NCBI RefSeq assembly: GCF_003952945.1
Contig: NZ_QXGK01000019.1
Coordinates: forward strand, 1-56,874
Length of the DNA: 56,874 nt
Origin: Bifidobacterium samirii
Lineage (GTDB): Bacteria; Actinomycetota; Actinomycetes; Actinomycetales; Bifidobacteriaceae
Reading direction: 5' to 3'
Shown here one piece after another: positions 49,516 through 56,874 of the stretch (within the stretch, counting starts at the first letter, position 1; the number at the start of each line of letters is the position of its first letter). The notes beneath the pieces were generated by a model. That model made no database searches. It saw nothing but the letters and a program-made list of their open reading frames with translations, and was not told the DNA's origin. Position numbers and translations under genes: made by a program.

Positions 49516-50175
49516 TCAGTCCCTGCGGATCGGCCGATAGCGGGCGTCCACGTCGCCGTCGAGACGCTGGAACACCGGGTTGTACAGCCATGCGCAGCAG
49601 TACTGCGGCAGGCTGACGCCGAGGATCAGGATGAACGGGATCAGGTAGATCAGCCACTGCAGGTAGACGAGCGCGAACGCGACGAGCACGACCAGCATGC
49701 ACAGCGTGCGCGGGAAGCAGCCGACCGCCAGCGCGGCCGCGTTGCGCACGTGCCCGGCGACGGTGTTCTCGTAGCGGGAGATGAGCGGGAACAGATATTG
49801 GGCGAGGCCGACGAGCGCGACGCCGATGACGGCCAGTCCGGCGAGCATCGCCACACGCGTGCCGCCGGGCATCTGCAGGGCGACGAGGATGTCGACGCCC
49901 ATCACGACGCCGGCGAGCAGATAGACGGCCCACACGATCGTCGACTGCTTGAGGTTGCGGCGGAATTCGTGCAGGAACTGCCGCCAGATGTACGTTTCCT
50001 CGCCGCGGATCATGCGCCACAGCACGGCGTGCATCGCGGTGAGCGACGCGCCGGCGGTCACGACGGGCAGCGAGCATGCCAGGGCGAGCAGGTTGAGTTC
50101 GATCAGGTCGAACAGTATGCCCATGAAACGGAAGAACAGGTTGTCCTGGTTGAAGAGCTTCGACATCTGCGACAT
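49516..50175 (-). CDS. DUF624 (YesL-like) membrane protein
   Basis: This 219-residue protein has about five hydrophobic segments and the family start LFNQDNLFFRFMGILFDLIELNLLALACSLPVVTAGASLTAMHAVL. DUF624 proteins occur beside sugar ABC importers and glycosidases in Gram-positive bacteria. Their function is unknown; a role in regulating or assembling the importer is often suggested. It lies between the GH13 and sucrose phosphorylase genes. It has no ribosome binding site and a -10 element 6 bases before the ATG, which suggests its own leaderless transcript rather than co-transcription with sucrose phosphorylase. Confidence 0.88.
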   Translation of the reverse strand: MSQMSKLFNQDNLFFRFMGILFDLIELNLLALACSLPVVTAGASLTAMHAVLWRMIRGEETYIWRQFLHEFRRNLKQSTIVWAVYLLAGVVMGVDILVALQMPGGTRVAMLAGLAVIGVALVGLAQYLFPLISRYENTVAGHVRNAAALAVGCFPRTLCMLVVLVAFALVYLQWLIYLIPFILILGVSLPQYCCAWLYNPVFQRLDGDVDARYRPIRRD

Positions 50176-50181
50176 ACGGCA

Positions 50182-50187
50182 ATCCTA
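50182..50187 (-). promoter_or_regulatory. -10 element of the DUF624 gene, leaderless start
   Basis: TAGGAT on the minus strand ends 6 bases before the ATG at 50175, with no ribosome binding site between. Confidence 0.5.
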
Positions 50188-50290
50188 ATCCCATGAGGGC
50201 CGGCGGCGCGGCGGCATCGGCGGCGACGCGGGCCAACCGAGCGTCGACCGGCCGGCCGGCGGGGCGGTCTGGTTGGCGGTGGATACGGGG

Positions 50291-50316
50291 ACGGCCCGCC
50301 ATGGTCGGCGGGCCGT
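50291..50316 (-). terminator. Terminator-like hairpin of sucrose phosphorylase
   Basis: ACGGCCCGCC pairs with GGCGGGCCGT around a 6-nt loop 9 bp beyond the stop codon. Confidence 0.7.
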
Positions 50317-50324
50317 CGGTTGCG

Positions 50325-51845
50325 TCAGGCGACGACGGGCGGTTCGGCGATCAGGTCGCGCGTCTCGTGGTCGCCGGCGGCGTCGGTCCAGGTGAGCGTG
50401 ACGAGCGACGTCTCGTCGTCGACGCCGTGGCCGCGGCCCGGCTCGAACACGAGCGTCGCGGCGGATTCGCCGTCGTGGCCGACCCAGCTGAGCGACAGCG
50501 TGCGGTCGCCGTCGGCCTCGTAGGTGAACACGCCGTCGAAGGCGGGCAGCTGGTTGCGGAAGCGGCACAGCGCGTTGAGCGCCTTGACGACGGGGCGTTC
50601 GAGCTGCTCGTCGATCTCGGCGGTCGTGTAGTAGTGACGGTTGATGTCGCGGCCCACGTTGGTGCGCTTCAGCAGCTCCATGTCGTTGGCGCCGGCGAGC
50701 GCGCCCACGTAGTAGACCTGCGGGACGCCGGGCATGAAGAACTGCATCGCGCGGGCGGCGATGTAGCGCTGGTCGTTGCAGCCGAGCGCCGAATAGTAGG
50801 TGGAGTTCACCTGGTACAGGTCGAGGTTGGATGCGGCGGCGCCGGTCGCGGCCTGCGATTCGCCGTGCGTGTTGGCGTGGATGGTGTTGACGAGCGCGTC
50901 GACGTCCTCGTCGGGCACGAGGCCCTTGAGGGAGCGGTCGAGCTGGTCGGATCCGATGTCGATGACGCCGATGCCGTCATGCGTGTCGAGGACGGTGACG
51001 GCGTTGTTCGGACGCACGTCGACCCAGTGGGTGACAGCGTCGGTGCGGCCGGTGAAGATCGCATGCAGGAGCAGCGGCGGCAGCGCGAAATCGTAGACGC
51101 GGTCGACCTTGGAGGCGATGTCGATCTGCTTGCGGTAGTACGAGTGGACCTCAATGAGCGTCTCCAGTCCACGCGCCTCGCCTTCGGCCTTGATGCGCTC
51201 GATGAGCGTGAAGGTCTTGGGGGTCATGAAGCAGCTGGAATTCGCCTCCTTGGCACCGTAGCCGACGGCGTCGAGGCGGATGGAGCGCACGTTGGACGCG
51301 GCGAGACGGTCGAGGATGGACGTCAGGTACGCCCAGCCTTCGGCGGAGTCGGTGTCGATGTCGACCTGCTGCGGGGTGAACGTGGTCCACACGAGGCGCG
51401 TCTTGCCGCCCCACGTGTAGTGGGTGAACGGCAGGCCCGGGCGCGGGCGGTAGATGCCGGCGAGGTCCTCTTCGGTGGCGCCATCGGGGAAGACGCTGCT
51501 CATGGTGAGGAACATCCTCGCGTACGGGCTCTCCTCGCCGCGGGCCATGACGTCCTGGAACTGCTCGGATTCCCAGCTCATGTGGTTGACGATCGTGTCG
51601 ACCATGATGTCGTGGGTGCGGCTCAGTTCGGTCACGTCGTCCCAGGTTCCCAGACGCGGGTCGACCTTCGTGTGGTCGACGGGGTCGAAGCCGGCGTCGG
51701 CGCCGTCGAACGGGGTGAAGAACGGCAGGACGTGGACGCCTTCGTAGACACCGTCGAAACGAGTGCGCAGAACGTCGGTCAGCGAGGCGAAGTCGCCGTC
51801 GCCGAAGCGGTCCGCGTAGGTGATGAGTTGGACTTTGTTCTCCAT
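50325..51845 (-). CDS. Sucrose phosphorylase (GH13_18)
   Basis: This 506-residue enzyme converts sucrose and phosphate to glucose 1-phosphate and fructose. It follows the B. adolescentis enzyme from end to end, beginning MENKVQLITYADRFGDGDFASL. It has FTPFDGADAGFDPVDHTKVD, the nucleophile Asp in SIRLDAVGYGAKE, the acid/base Glu in LIEVHSYY and VLDTHDGIGVIDIG. AAGGAGG lies 6 bases before the ATG at 51845. The promoter contains a perfect TCGAACCGGTTCGA operator, tying it to the ABC/GH172/GH13 regulon. Fructose and glucose 1-phosphate would enter the bifid shunt. Confidence 0.97.
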   Translation of the reverse strand: MENKVQLITYADRFGDGDFASLTDVLRTRFDGVYEGVHVLPFFTPFDGADAGFDPVDHTKVDPRLGTWDDVTELSRTHDIMVDTIVNHMSWESEQFQDVMARGEESPYARMFLTMSSVFPDGATEEDLAGIYRPRPGLPFTHYTWGGKTRLVWTTFTPQQVDIDTDSAEGWAYLTSILDRLAASNVRSIRLDAVGYGAKEANSSCFMTPKTFTLIERIKAEGEARGLETLIEVHSYYRKQIDIASKVDRVYDFALPPLLLHAIFTGRTDAVTHWVDVRPNNAVTVLDTHDGIGVIDIGSDQLDRSLKGLVPDEDVDALVNTIHANTHGESQAATGAAASNLDLYQVNSTYYSALGCNDQRYIAARAMQFFMPGVPQVYYVGALAGANDMELLKRTNVGRDINRHYYTTAEIDEQLERPVVKALNALCRFRNQLPAFDGVFTYEADGDRTLSLSWVGHDGESAATLVFEPGRGHGVDDETSLVTLTWTDAAGDHETRDLIAEPPVVA

Positions 51846-51890
51846 GGAGGCCTCCTTGATATGCGGTCGTATCCTTCGGAACTGCCTTCC

Positions 51891-51920
51891 ATCGTACTCG
51901 AACCGGTTCGATACCGTCAA
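51891..51920 (-). promoter_or_regulatory. Promoter of sucrose phosphorylase
   Basis: On the minus strand TTGACG (51915-51920) and TACGAT (51891-51896) are 18 bp apart. The operator fills the spacer. Confidence 0.65.
51898..51911. promoter_or_regulatory. LacI-type operator in the sucrose phosphorylase promoter
   Basis: TCGAACCGGTTCGA, the same perfect palindrome as O1 at 47649-47662, lies between the -35 and -10 hexamers. A bound LacI protein would exclude RNA polymerase. Confidence 0.8.
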
Positions 51921-51947
51921 CACCGCGCGCATGTCCCCTCATATGAT

Positions 51948-51989
51948 GACGGCGGGCGCGCCCGGATGCCACCGGTCGCGCCCGCCGTC
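51948..51989 (-). terminator. Terminator-like hairpin of the fluC pair
   Basis: GACGGCGGGCGCG pairs perfectly with CGCGCCCGCCGTC around a 16-nt loop, about 55 bp beyond the stop codon. Confidence 0.7.
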
Positions 51990-52045
51990 GTATCGGCACG
52001 CAGCCTGCCCGCAGACGTCACCGCCGACGGACGTCCGCCGCCCGC

Positions 52046-52420
52046 TCAGCGGGTCAGGGCGATCAGCGACCAGCCGGCCGCGACGCACAGCAACGGCACG
52101 ACGATCGTCAGCGCGCAGTAGAGCGCAGCCAGACGCCGCCGACCGTCGCGCGCCAGCGACACGATCTCGTTGATCGCGGTCGAGAACGTCGAGAACCCGC
52201 CCAGGAAGCCGGTCACGAACAGCAGATACGTGCCGTGGTCGACCGTGTGGAACGCGAACGCGGCGGCCGCGATGCCGGCGCAGAACGTCGCGATCAGGTT
52301 GATGACGAACGTCGCCAGCGGGAAGCCTCGCTTCCACACCTGCTGGATCGACGTGTTGAACACGAACCGCGTCACCGCGCCCAGTCCGCCGCACGCGGAC
52401 ACCAGAAGGAACATCATCAT
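52046..52420 (-). CDS. crcB: Fluoride channel subunit FluC/CrcB (short form)
   Basis: This 124-residue protein has four membrane helices and exports fluoride as an antiparallel dimer. SACGGLGAVTRFVFN and FVTGFLGGFSTFSTAINE hold the Arg and Phe-box features of the family. Its ATG overlaps the stop codon of the upstream long form by four bases (ATGA). The two proteins are therefore made together and may form an obligate heterodimer, as in other Gram-positives with paired genes. Three consecutive ATG codons make the exact start slightly uncertain. Confidence 0.9.
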   Translation of the reverse strand: MMMFLLVSACGGLGAVTRFVFNTSIQQVWKRGFPLATFVINLIATFCAGIAAAAFAFHTVDHGTYLLFVTGFLGGFSTFSTAINEIVSLARDGRRRLAALYCALTIVVPLLCVAAGWSLIALTR

Positions 52421-53700
52421 CGTTCGCGGGCCTCCCCTCGCAGCGGATCGGCGACCATCGGAATCTCGTCGGTCACCGGATCGGGTTCGAACGACGGCAC
52501 CAGCGTCGTCGCCAGCAGCGGTTCCGACTGTTCGACGCGCGCCGTCGCCGATGCGGTAGCAGCAGCGCCCACATGCGACGCCGACCCGCTCACAGCACCG
52601 TCGGACGGCGGCAGCACCGACAGCGGTCCGCCGGCCGATTCCGGAGCACCGACCGCAACGGCGGCCGCAGACACCGCCGACGTCTCCGCAGCCGACGAGG
52701 ACGCGCCGGCCGCGGAGGCTGCGGCGCCGGCGTCTGCATGACGGCCGGCATCGCCGTGCCGCGCACCCTCCGCGAGCGCCGGACCGGCGTCGCGCACCGC
52801 GCGCCTCGCCGCCGCCTCCAGCCCGAGCGTCGCGCCGCTCCATGCGGCGATCAGGCCGAACGTGAAGCTCAGCAGCGTGTACAGCATGAATCCGGCGATC
52901 TCACCCGTGTGCATCGCCGTCAGGTTCTCGATCGCCATCGCCGACAGCGTCGAGAAGCCGCCGCACATGCCCATGCCCAAGCCGCGGTTCGCCAGCTGGC
53001 GCGCCCGCTTGCGCAGCCACGACGCCTGCGACAGGTAGGCGGTGAGCGTCGCGAAGATGAAGCAGGCGAGCATGTTCGCGATGAACGTCGCCGGGTGGAA
53101 TCCGGCCAGCACGCCGGTGTCCGCCAACGCATCGGGCATGACGAGGTTCAGTCCGTAACGCATCGCCGTGCCGACGAATCCGCCGAGGAACACCACCAGA
53201 TACACCACGCCGTCCGCGAGCGGGTTGAACCGCGCCTGCATGCGCTTCATCGGCGCGAGCGGGATCTTCGGCGGCGCCGACTGCGGCGACGTCAGGTGGG
53301 CAGCCGCCATCTCCATCGTCATCGGCTCCGGTTCCGCAGCCGTCGTCGAGGTCGTGGTCGACGATTCGGTCGACGCCGGCGACGCCGATGCGTCCGTCAT
53401 CGGCAACGACGCCGACGGCACGGCCGGTGACGGCAACGCCGAACGCGACGGCGGCAGCGGCGGTTCCGGCGACGGCAACGTCGGCAGCGACGGCATGATG
53501 GGCAGCGTATCGCCGTCGTCCGCCGCGGCGGCGGCATTCGGGACGGGCGCAACACCGACGGTGACGGCGGACGTCTTCGTCGCCGGAACCGGAGCCTGAG
53601 TCGGAGCCGCAGCGGAGACCGGGCCGGCGCCGGCCGCGGCATCGGGCCGCACCGGGGTCAGCACCGGCACTTCAAGCGAGGGGATATCTTCTTCGGACAT
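52417..53700 (-). CDS. crcB: FluC/CrcB fluoride channel with long disordered flanks
   Basis: The 427-residue product contains one FluC domain of about 125 residues in its middle (VVYLVVFLGGFVGTAMRYGLNLVMP to FGLIAAWSGATLG, about 205-330), with GMGMCGGFSTLSAMAIEN. About 190 low-complexity Ala/Pro/Ser/Thr residues precede it and about 100 follow it. FluC proteins are normally near 125 residues, so two thirds of this protein is extension, cytoplasmic or external depending on topology. GGAAG lies upstream of the ATG at 53700. It is coupled to the short fluC. I see no fluoride riboswitch upstream. Confidence 0.85.
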   Translation of the reverse strand: MSEEDIPSLEVPVLTPVRPDAAAGAGPVSAAAPTQAPVPATKTSAVTVGVAPVPNAAAAADDGDTLPIMPSLPTLPSPEPPLPPSRSALPSPAVPSASLPMTDASASPASTESSTTTSTTAAEPEPMTMEMAAAHLTSPQSAPPKIPLAPMKRMQARFNPLADGVVYLVVFLGGFVGTAMRYGLNLVMPDALADTGVLAGFHPATFIANMLACFIFATLTAYLSQASWLRKRARQLANRGLGMGMCGGFSTLSAMAIENLTAMHTGEIAGFMLYTLLSFTFGLIAAWSGATLGLEAAARRAVRDAGPALAEGARHGDAGRHADAGAAASAAGASSSAAETSAVSAAAVAVGAPESAGGPLSVLPPSDGAVSGSASHVGAAATASATARVEQSEPLLATTLVPSFEPDPVTDEIPMVADPLRGEARER

Positions 53701-53936
53701 AACAACTTCCGGATAGGGATCCGTCGGCCGCACGCACGCCACCGCCACGCCTTCCGGAGCCCCGCACCGCGGGGACGGAAGGGATGCGACGGGCGGAATC
53801 CCACGAAAACGACGACCGGCCGGGCATGCCCGCCGCAATCAGCGGACAACCCGGCCGGTACGGTCGGCAATCATGGCCCCGCCGCATCCGAGGCGGCTTC
53901 GAGGCTGTGAACGGCCGAACGGATCAGTCGAACGAA
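53701..53936. terminator. Gap with the purA terminator and a fluC leader hairpin
   Basis: ACCGGCCGGG pairs with CCCGGCCGGT at 53815-53859, with a smaller CCGC/GCGG stem inside. This is a likely purA terminator. CTTCC and GCCCCG pair with CGGGG and GGAAG at about 53751-53780 in the leader of the long fluC gene. Confidence 0.5.
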
Positions 53937-55223
53937 TCAGTCGATCAGCGAATGGATCTGGATGATGTGGTCGCGCTGCGGACCGGTGCCGATCACGGAG
54001 ATACGGCAGCCCGACAGCTCCTCGAGACGCTTCACGTACGCCTGGCAGGTGGCCGGCAGATCGTCGAAGTCATGCACCTGCGAGATGTCCTCATCCCAGC
54101 CCGGCATCGTCTCGTAGATCGGCTTCGCGGCGGCGAACGCGGCCTGGTCGGTCGGCATGTCGTCGTGACGTTCGCCATCTACGTCGTAGGCCACGCAGAT
54201 CGGGATCTCCTTGAGGCCGGTGAGCACGTCGAGCTTGGTGAGCACGATGTCGGTCAGGCCGTTCACCTGCGTCGCGTAACGGTTGACGACCGCATCGAAC
54301 CAGCCGCAACGGCGCGGACGACCCGTGGTCACGCCGTACTCGTGGCCCTGCGCGCGCAGCCAGTCGCCCCACTCGTCGAACAGCTCGGTCGGGAACGGGC
54401 CTTCGCCCACGCGCGTCACGTACGCCTTGGACACGCCGATCACGCGGGTGATCTTCGTCGGGCCGACGCCGGTGCCGGTGCACGCGCCGCCCGCGGTCGG
54501 GTTGGAGGACGTGACGAACGGGTAGGTGCCGTGGTCCACGTCGAGCATCGTGGCCTGGCCGCCTTCGAACAGCACGGTCTTGCCTTCGTCGAGCGCCTTG
54601 TTGAGGATCAGGCTCGTGTTGGCCACGTACGGCTTGAGGCGCTCGCCCAGTGCGAGCAGCTCGTCGGTGACCGCGTTCACGTCGATCGCGCGGCGGTTGT
54701 ACAGCTTGACGAGCAGCTGGTTCTTCTGGTGCAGGCTCGCCTCGACCTTGTCGCGCAGGTGCTCCTCGTTGAACAGGTCGTGCACGCGGATGCCGACGCG
54801 GTTGATCTTGTCCGCGTACGCCGGGCCGATGCCGCGGCCGGTCGTGCCGATCTTGCGCTTGCCGAGGAAGCGTTCGGTCACCTTGTCGAGCGTGCGATGG
54901 TACGGCGCGATGATGTGCGCGGCTTCGCTGACCAGCAGCCGCGAGCAGTCCACGCCGCGCGATTCGAGGCCGTCGATCTCCTGGAACAGGACCTCCGGAT
55001 CCACGACGACGCCGTTGCCGATGACCGGCGTGGCCTTCGGGCTCAGGATGCCGCTGGGCAGCAGGTGCAGCGCATACGACTCGTCGCCCACGACGACCGT
55101 ATGGCCCGCGTTGTTGCCGCCGTTGAACCGGGCGACGTAATCGATTTCGGTACCGATCAGATCGGTAGCCTTACCCTTGCCTTCGTCGCCCCACTGGGCG
55201 CCGATCAACACGATTCCAGGCAT
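53937..55223 (-). CDS. purA: Adenylosuccinate synthetase
   Basis: This 428-residue enzyme joins IMP and aspartate with GTP hydrolysis in the first step from IMP to [20 protein letters not shown] holds the catalytic Asp and P-loop, NNAGHTVV the catalytic His, and [24 protein letters not shown] the IMP-binding signature. The length is normal. GGAGG lies 5 bases before the ATG. Confidence 0.98.
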   Translation of the reverse strand: MPGIVLIGAQWGDEGKGKATDLIGTEIDYVARFNGGNNAGHTVVVGDESYALHLLPSGILSPKATPVIGNGVVVDPEVLFQEIDGLESRGVDCSRLLVSEAAHIIAPYHRTLDKVTERFLGKRKIGTTGRGIGPAYADKINRVGIRVHDLFNEEHLRDKVEASLHQKNQLLVKLYNRRAIDVNAVTDELLALGERLKPYVANTSLILNKALDEGKTVLFEGGQATMLDVDHGTYPFVTSSNPTAGGACTGTGVGPTKITRVIGVSKAYVTRVGEGPFPTELFDEWGDWLRAQGHEYGVTTGRPRRCGWFDAVVNRYATQVNGLTDIVLTKLDVLTGLKEIPICVAYDVDGERHDDMPTDQAAFAAAKPIYETMPGWDEDISQVHDFDDLPATCQAYVKRLEELSGCRISVIGTGPQRDHIIQIHSLID

Positions 55224-55359
55224 TTTTACCTCCGCCTCATCGCCTTTTCCGCCGGAGACCTAGGTTACCCCATCATGTCTACCGGCGCCACCGCCGTCTT
55301 GAACCGCCTGTCGTCCGGCGCTTTTCGGCGCTCTTCGACGCTCTTCGACGCTTTCGCCG

Positions 55360-56448
<1,089 letters not shown>

Positions 56449-56454
56449 GATGTC

Positions 56455-56460
56455 ATTATC
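56455..56460 (-). promoter_or_regulatory. -10 element of fba, leaderless start
   Basis: GATAAT on the minus strand is followed by six bases and the fba ATG, with no Shine-Dalgarno sequence. Confidence 0.55.
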
Positions 56461-56527
56461 ACGCGCCCGACAGACCGAAGACGGCGATGATGCCTCGGTT
56501 CGTCCGTGGTTCGTCCGTTTCGGGAAA

Positions 56528-56559
56528 CAAAAAAAAGGCCGTCGGAGTCCGACGGCCTT
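56528..56559 (-). terminator. Rho-independent terminator of tRNA-Gly
   Basis: On the minus strand AAGGCCGTCGG and CCGACGGCCTT form an 11-bp stem with a 3-nt loop, followed by a run of eight T. Confidence 0.9.
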
Positions 56560-56562
56560 GAG

Positions 56563-56636
56563 TGGAGCGGATGACGGGAGTCGAACCCGCCTCTAAAGCT
56601 TGGGAAGCTTTCGTTCTACCGATGAACTACATCCGC
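56563..56636 (-). tRNA. tRNA-Gly (anticodon CCC)
   Basis: On the minus strand the acceptor stem is GCGGATG/CATCCGC. The D-arm is GTTC/GAAC, the anticodon stem AAAGC/GCTTT with loop TTCCCAA, and the T-arm GCGGG/CCCGT with loop TTCGACT. The genome encodes CCA at 56563-56565. The loop gives anticodon CCC, which reads GGG. Confidence 0.95.
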
Positions 56637-56723
56637 AGATGCGCTGAGCGCACAAGTGGAAAGTGTACCACAGGTTGCAAGTGTCCGCGCCACACGAGTG
56701 ACGTGATGGGGCCGGATATGCGA

Positions 56724-56757
56724 AATCCCCGGGAGCGTTCACGCTCTACCGGGGATT
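56724..56757 (-). terminator. Terminator of the rRNA operon
   Basis: AATCCCC and an inner AGCG pair with CGCT and GGGGATT between the 5S gene and tRNA-Gly, followed by TTT on the minus strand. Confidence 0.75.
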
Positions 56758-56765
56758 CGATGTGT

Positions 56766-56874
56766 GATGCGGCGGTGTGCTACTCTCCCACACCCTATCG
56801 AGTGCAGTACCATCGCCGTGCCAGGCCTTAGCTTCCGGGTTCGGAAAGGGACCGGGCGTCTCACCTGGGCCATG
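56766..56874 (-). rRNA. rrf: 5S ribosomal RNA (partial, cut by the window edge)
   Basis: Read on the minus strand the sequence contains CCGAACCCGGAAGCTAAG, GATGGTACTGCACTCGA and GGGTGTGGGAGAGTAG, the conserved core of bacterial 5S rRNA. The 5' end lies beyond the right edge. The 3' end near 56766 is approximate. An rRNA operon therefore continues to the right. Confidence 0.93.

Noticed and set aside
53701-53936. Fluoride riboswitch before the fluC pair
   Set aside because: I looked for the conserved crcB-motif core in the leader and did not find it; only a simple hairpin is present.

Overview
The window is high-GC chromosomal DNA that I read as a Bifidobacterium, most likely a gut species adapted to host glycans. 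The evidence is a sucrose phosphorylase matching the bifidobacterial enzyme along its length, a lacto-N-biosidase of the LnbB type, an AfcA-type GH95 fucosidase, FIVAR-rich cell-wall enzymes, TTATCCACA DnaA boxes and many apparently leaderless genes. I cannot name the species.

Layout from left to right. (1) 0-6.5 kb: the peptidoglycan amidation pair gatD/murT (minus strand); a lower-GC DUF3800-like gene framed by inward-facing double hairpins and further structured sequence; dnaB; then a 150-bp cluster of five perfect DnaA boxes. (2) 6.5-26.3 kb: four giant secreted, wall-anchored glycosidases around one divergent promoter region: GH20 beta-N-acetylhexosaminidase and LnbB-like GH20 on the minus strand, GH95 fucosidase and GH84 N-acetylglucosaminidase on the plus strand. 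Together they could strip fucose, lacto-N-biose and GlcNAc from mucin O-glycans and milk oligosaccharides outside the cell. All carry FIVAR repeats and a C-terminal membrane anchor with an atypical sorting signal. (3) 26.4-36.1 kb: MATE exporter, amtB-glnK ammonium module, ftsY, a TetR regulator, a GT2 glycosyltransferase, a C69 dipeptidase and a small redoxin. Three different tandem repeat arrays sit in the 3' intergenic regions. (4) 36.1-41.8 kb: two tandem, homologous candidate small RNAs with terminators, ilvC, an MHS permease preceded by an Ile/Val-containing leader peptide and an attenuator-like terminator, and an MFS transporter.

(5) 41.9-51.9 kb: a sugar regulon. It has a LacI regulator, a GH172 (former DUF2961) enzyme, an ABC importer (two permeases and a lipoprotein), a GH13 alpha-glucosidase-like enzyme, a DUF624 membrane protein and sucrose phosphorylase. 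Operators of the form TCGAACCGGTTCGA sit in the promoters of the importer and sucrose phosphorylase and in the importer/GH13 divergent region. A weaker copy lies between lnbB and the GH95 gene. The likely substrates are fructose- or arabinofuranose-containing oligosaccharides and sucrose. (6) 52-56.9 kb: a pair of FluC fluoride channels, purA, fba, a tRNA-Gly(CCC), and the 3' part of a 5S rRNA running off the right edge.

The most interesting unexplained signals are the DUF3800 gene with its RNA-like flanks, the twin small RNAs at 36.1-36.5 kb, the leader-peptide attenuator at 39.6-39.8 kb, and the three families of tandem repeats.
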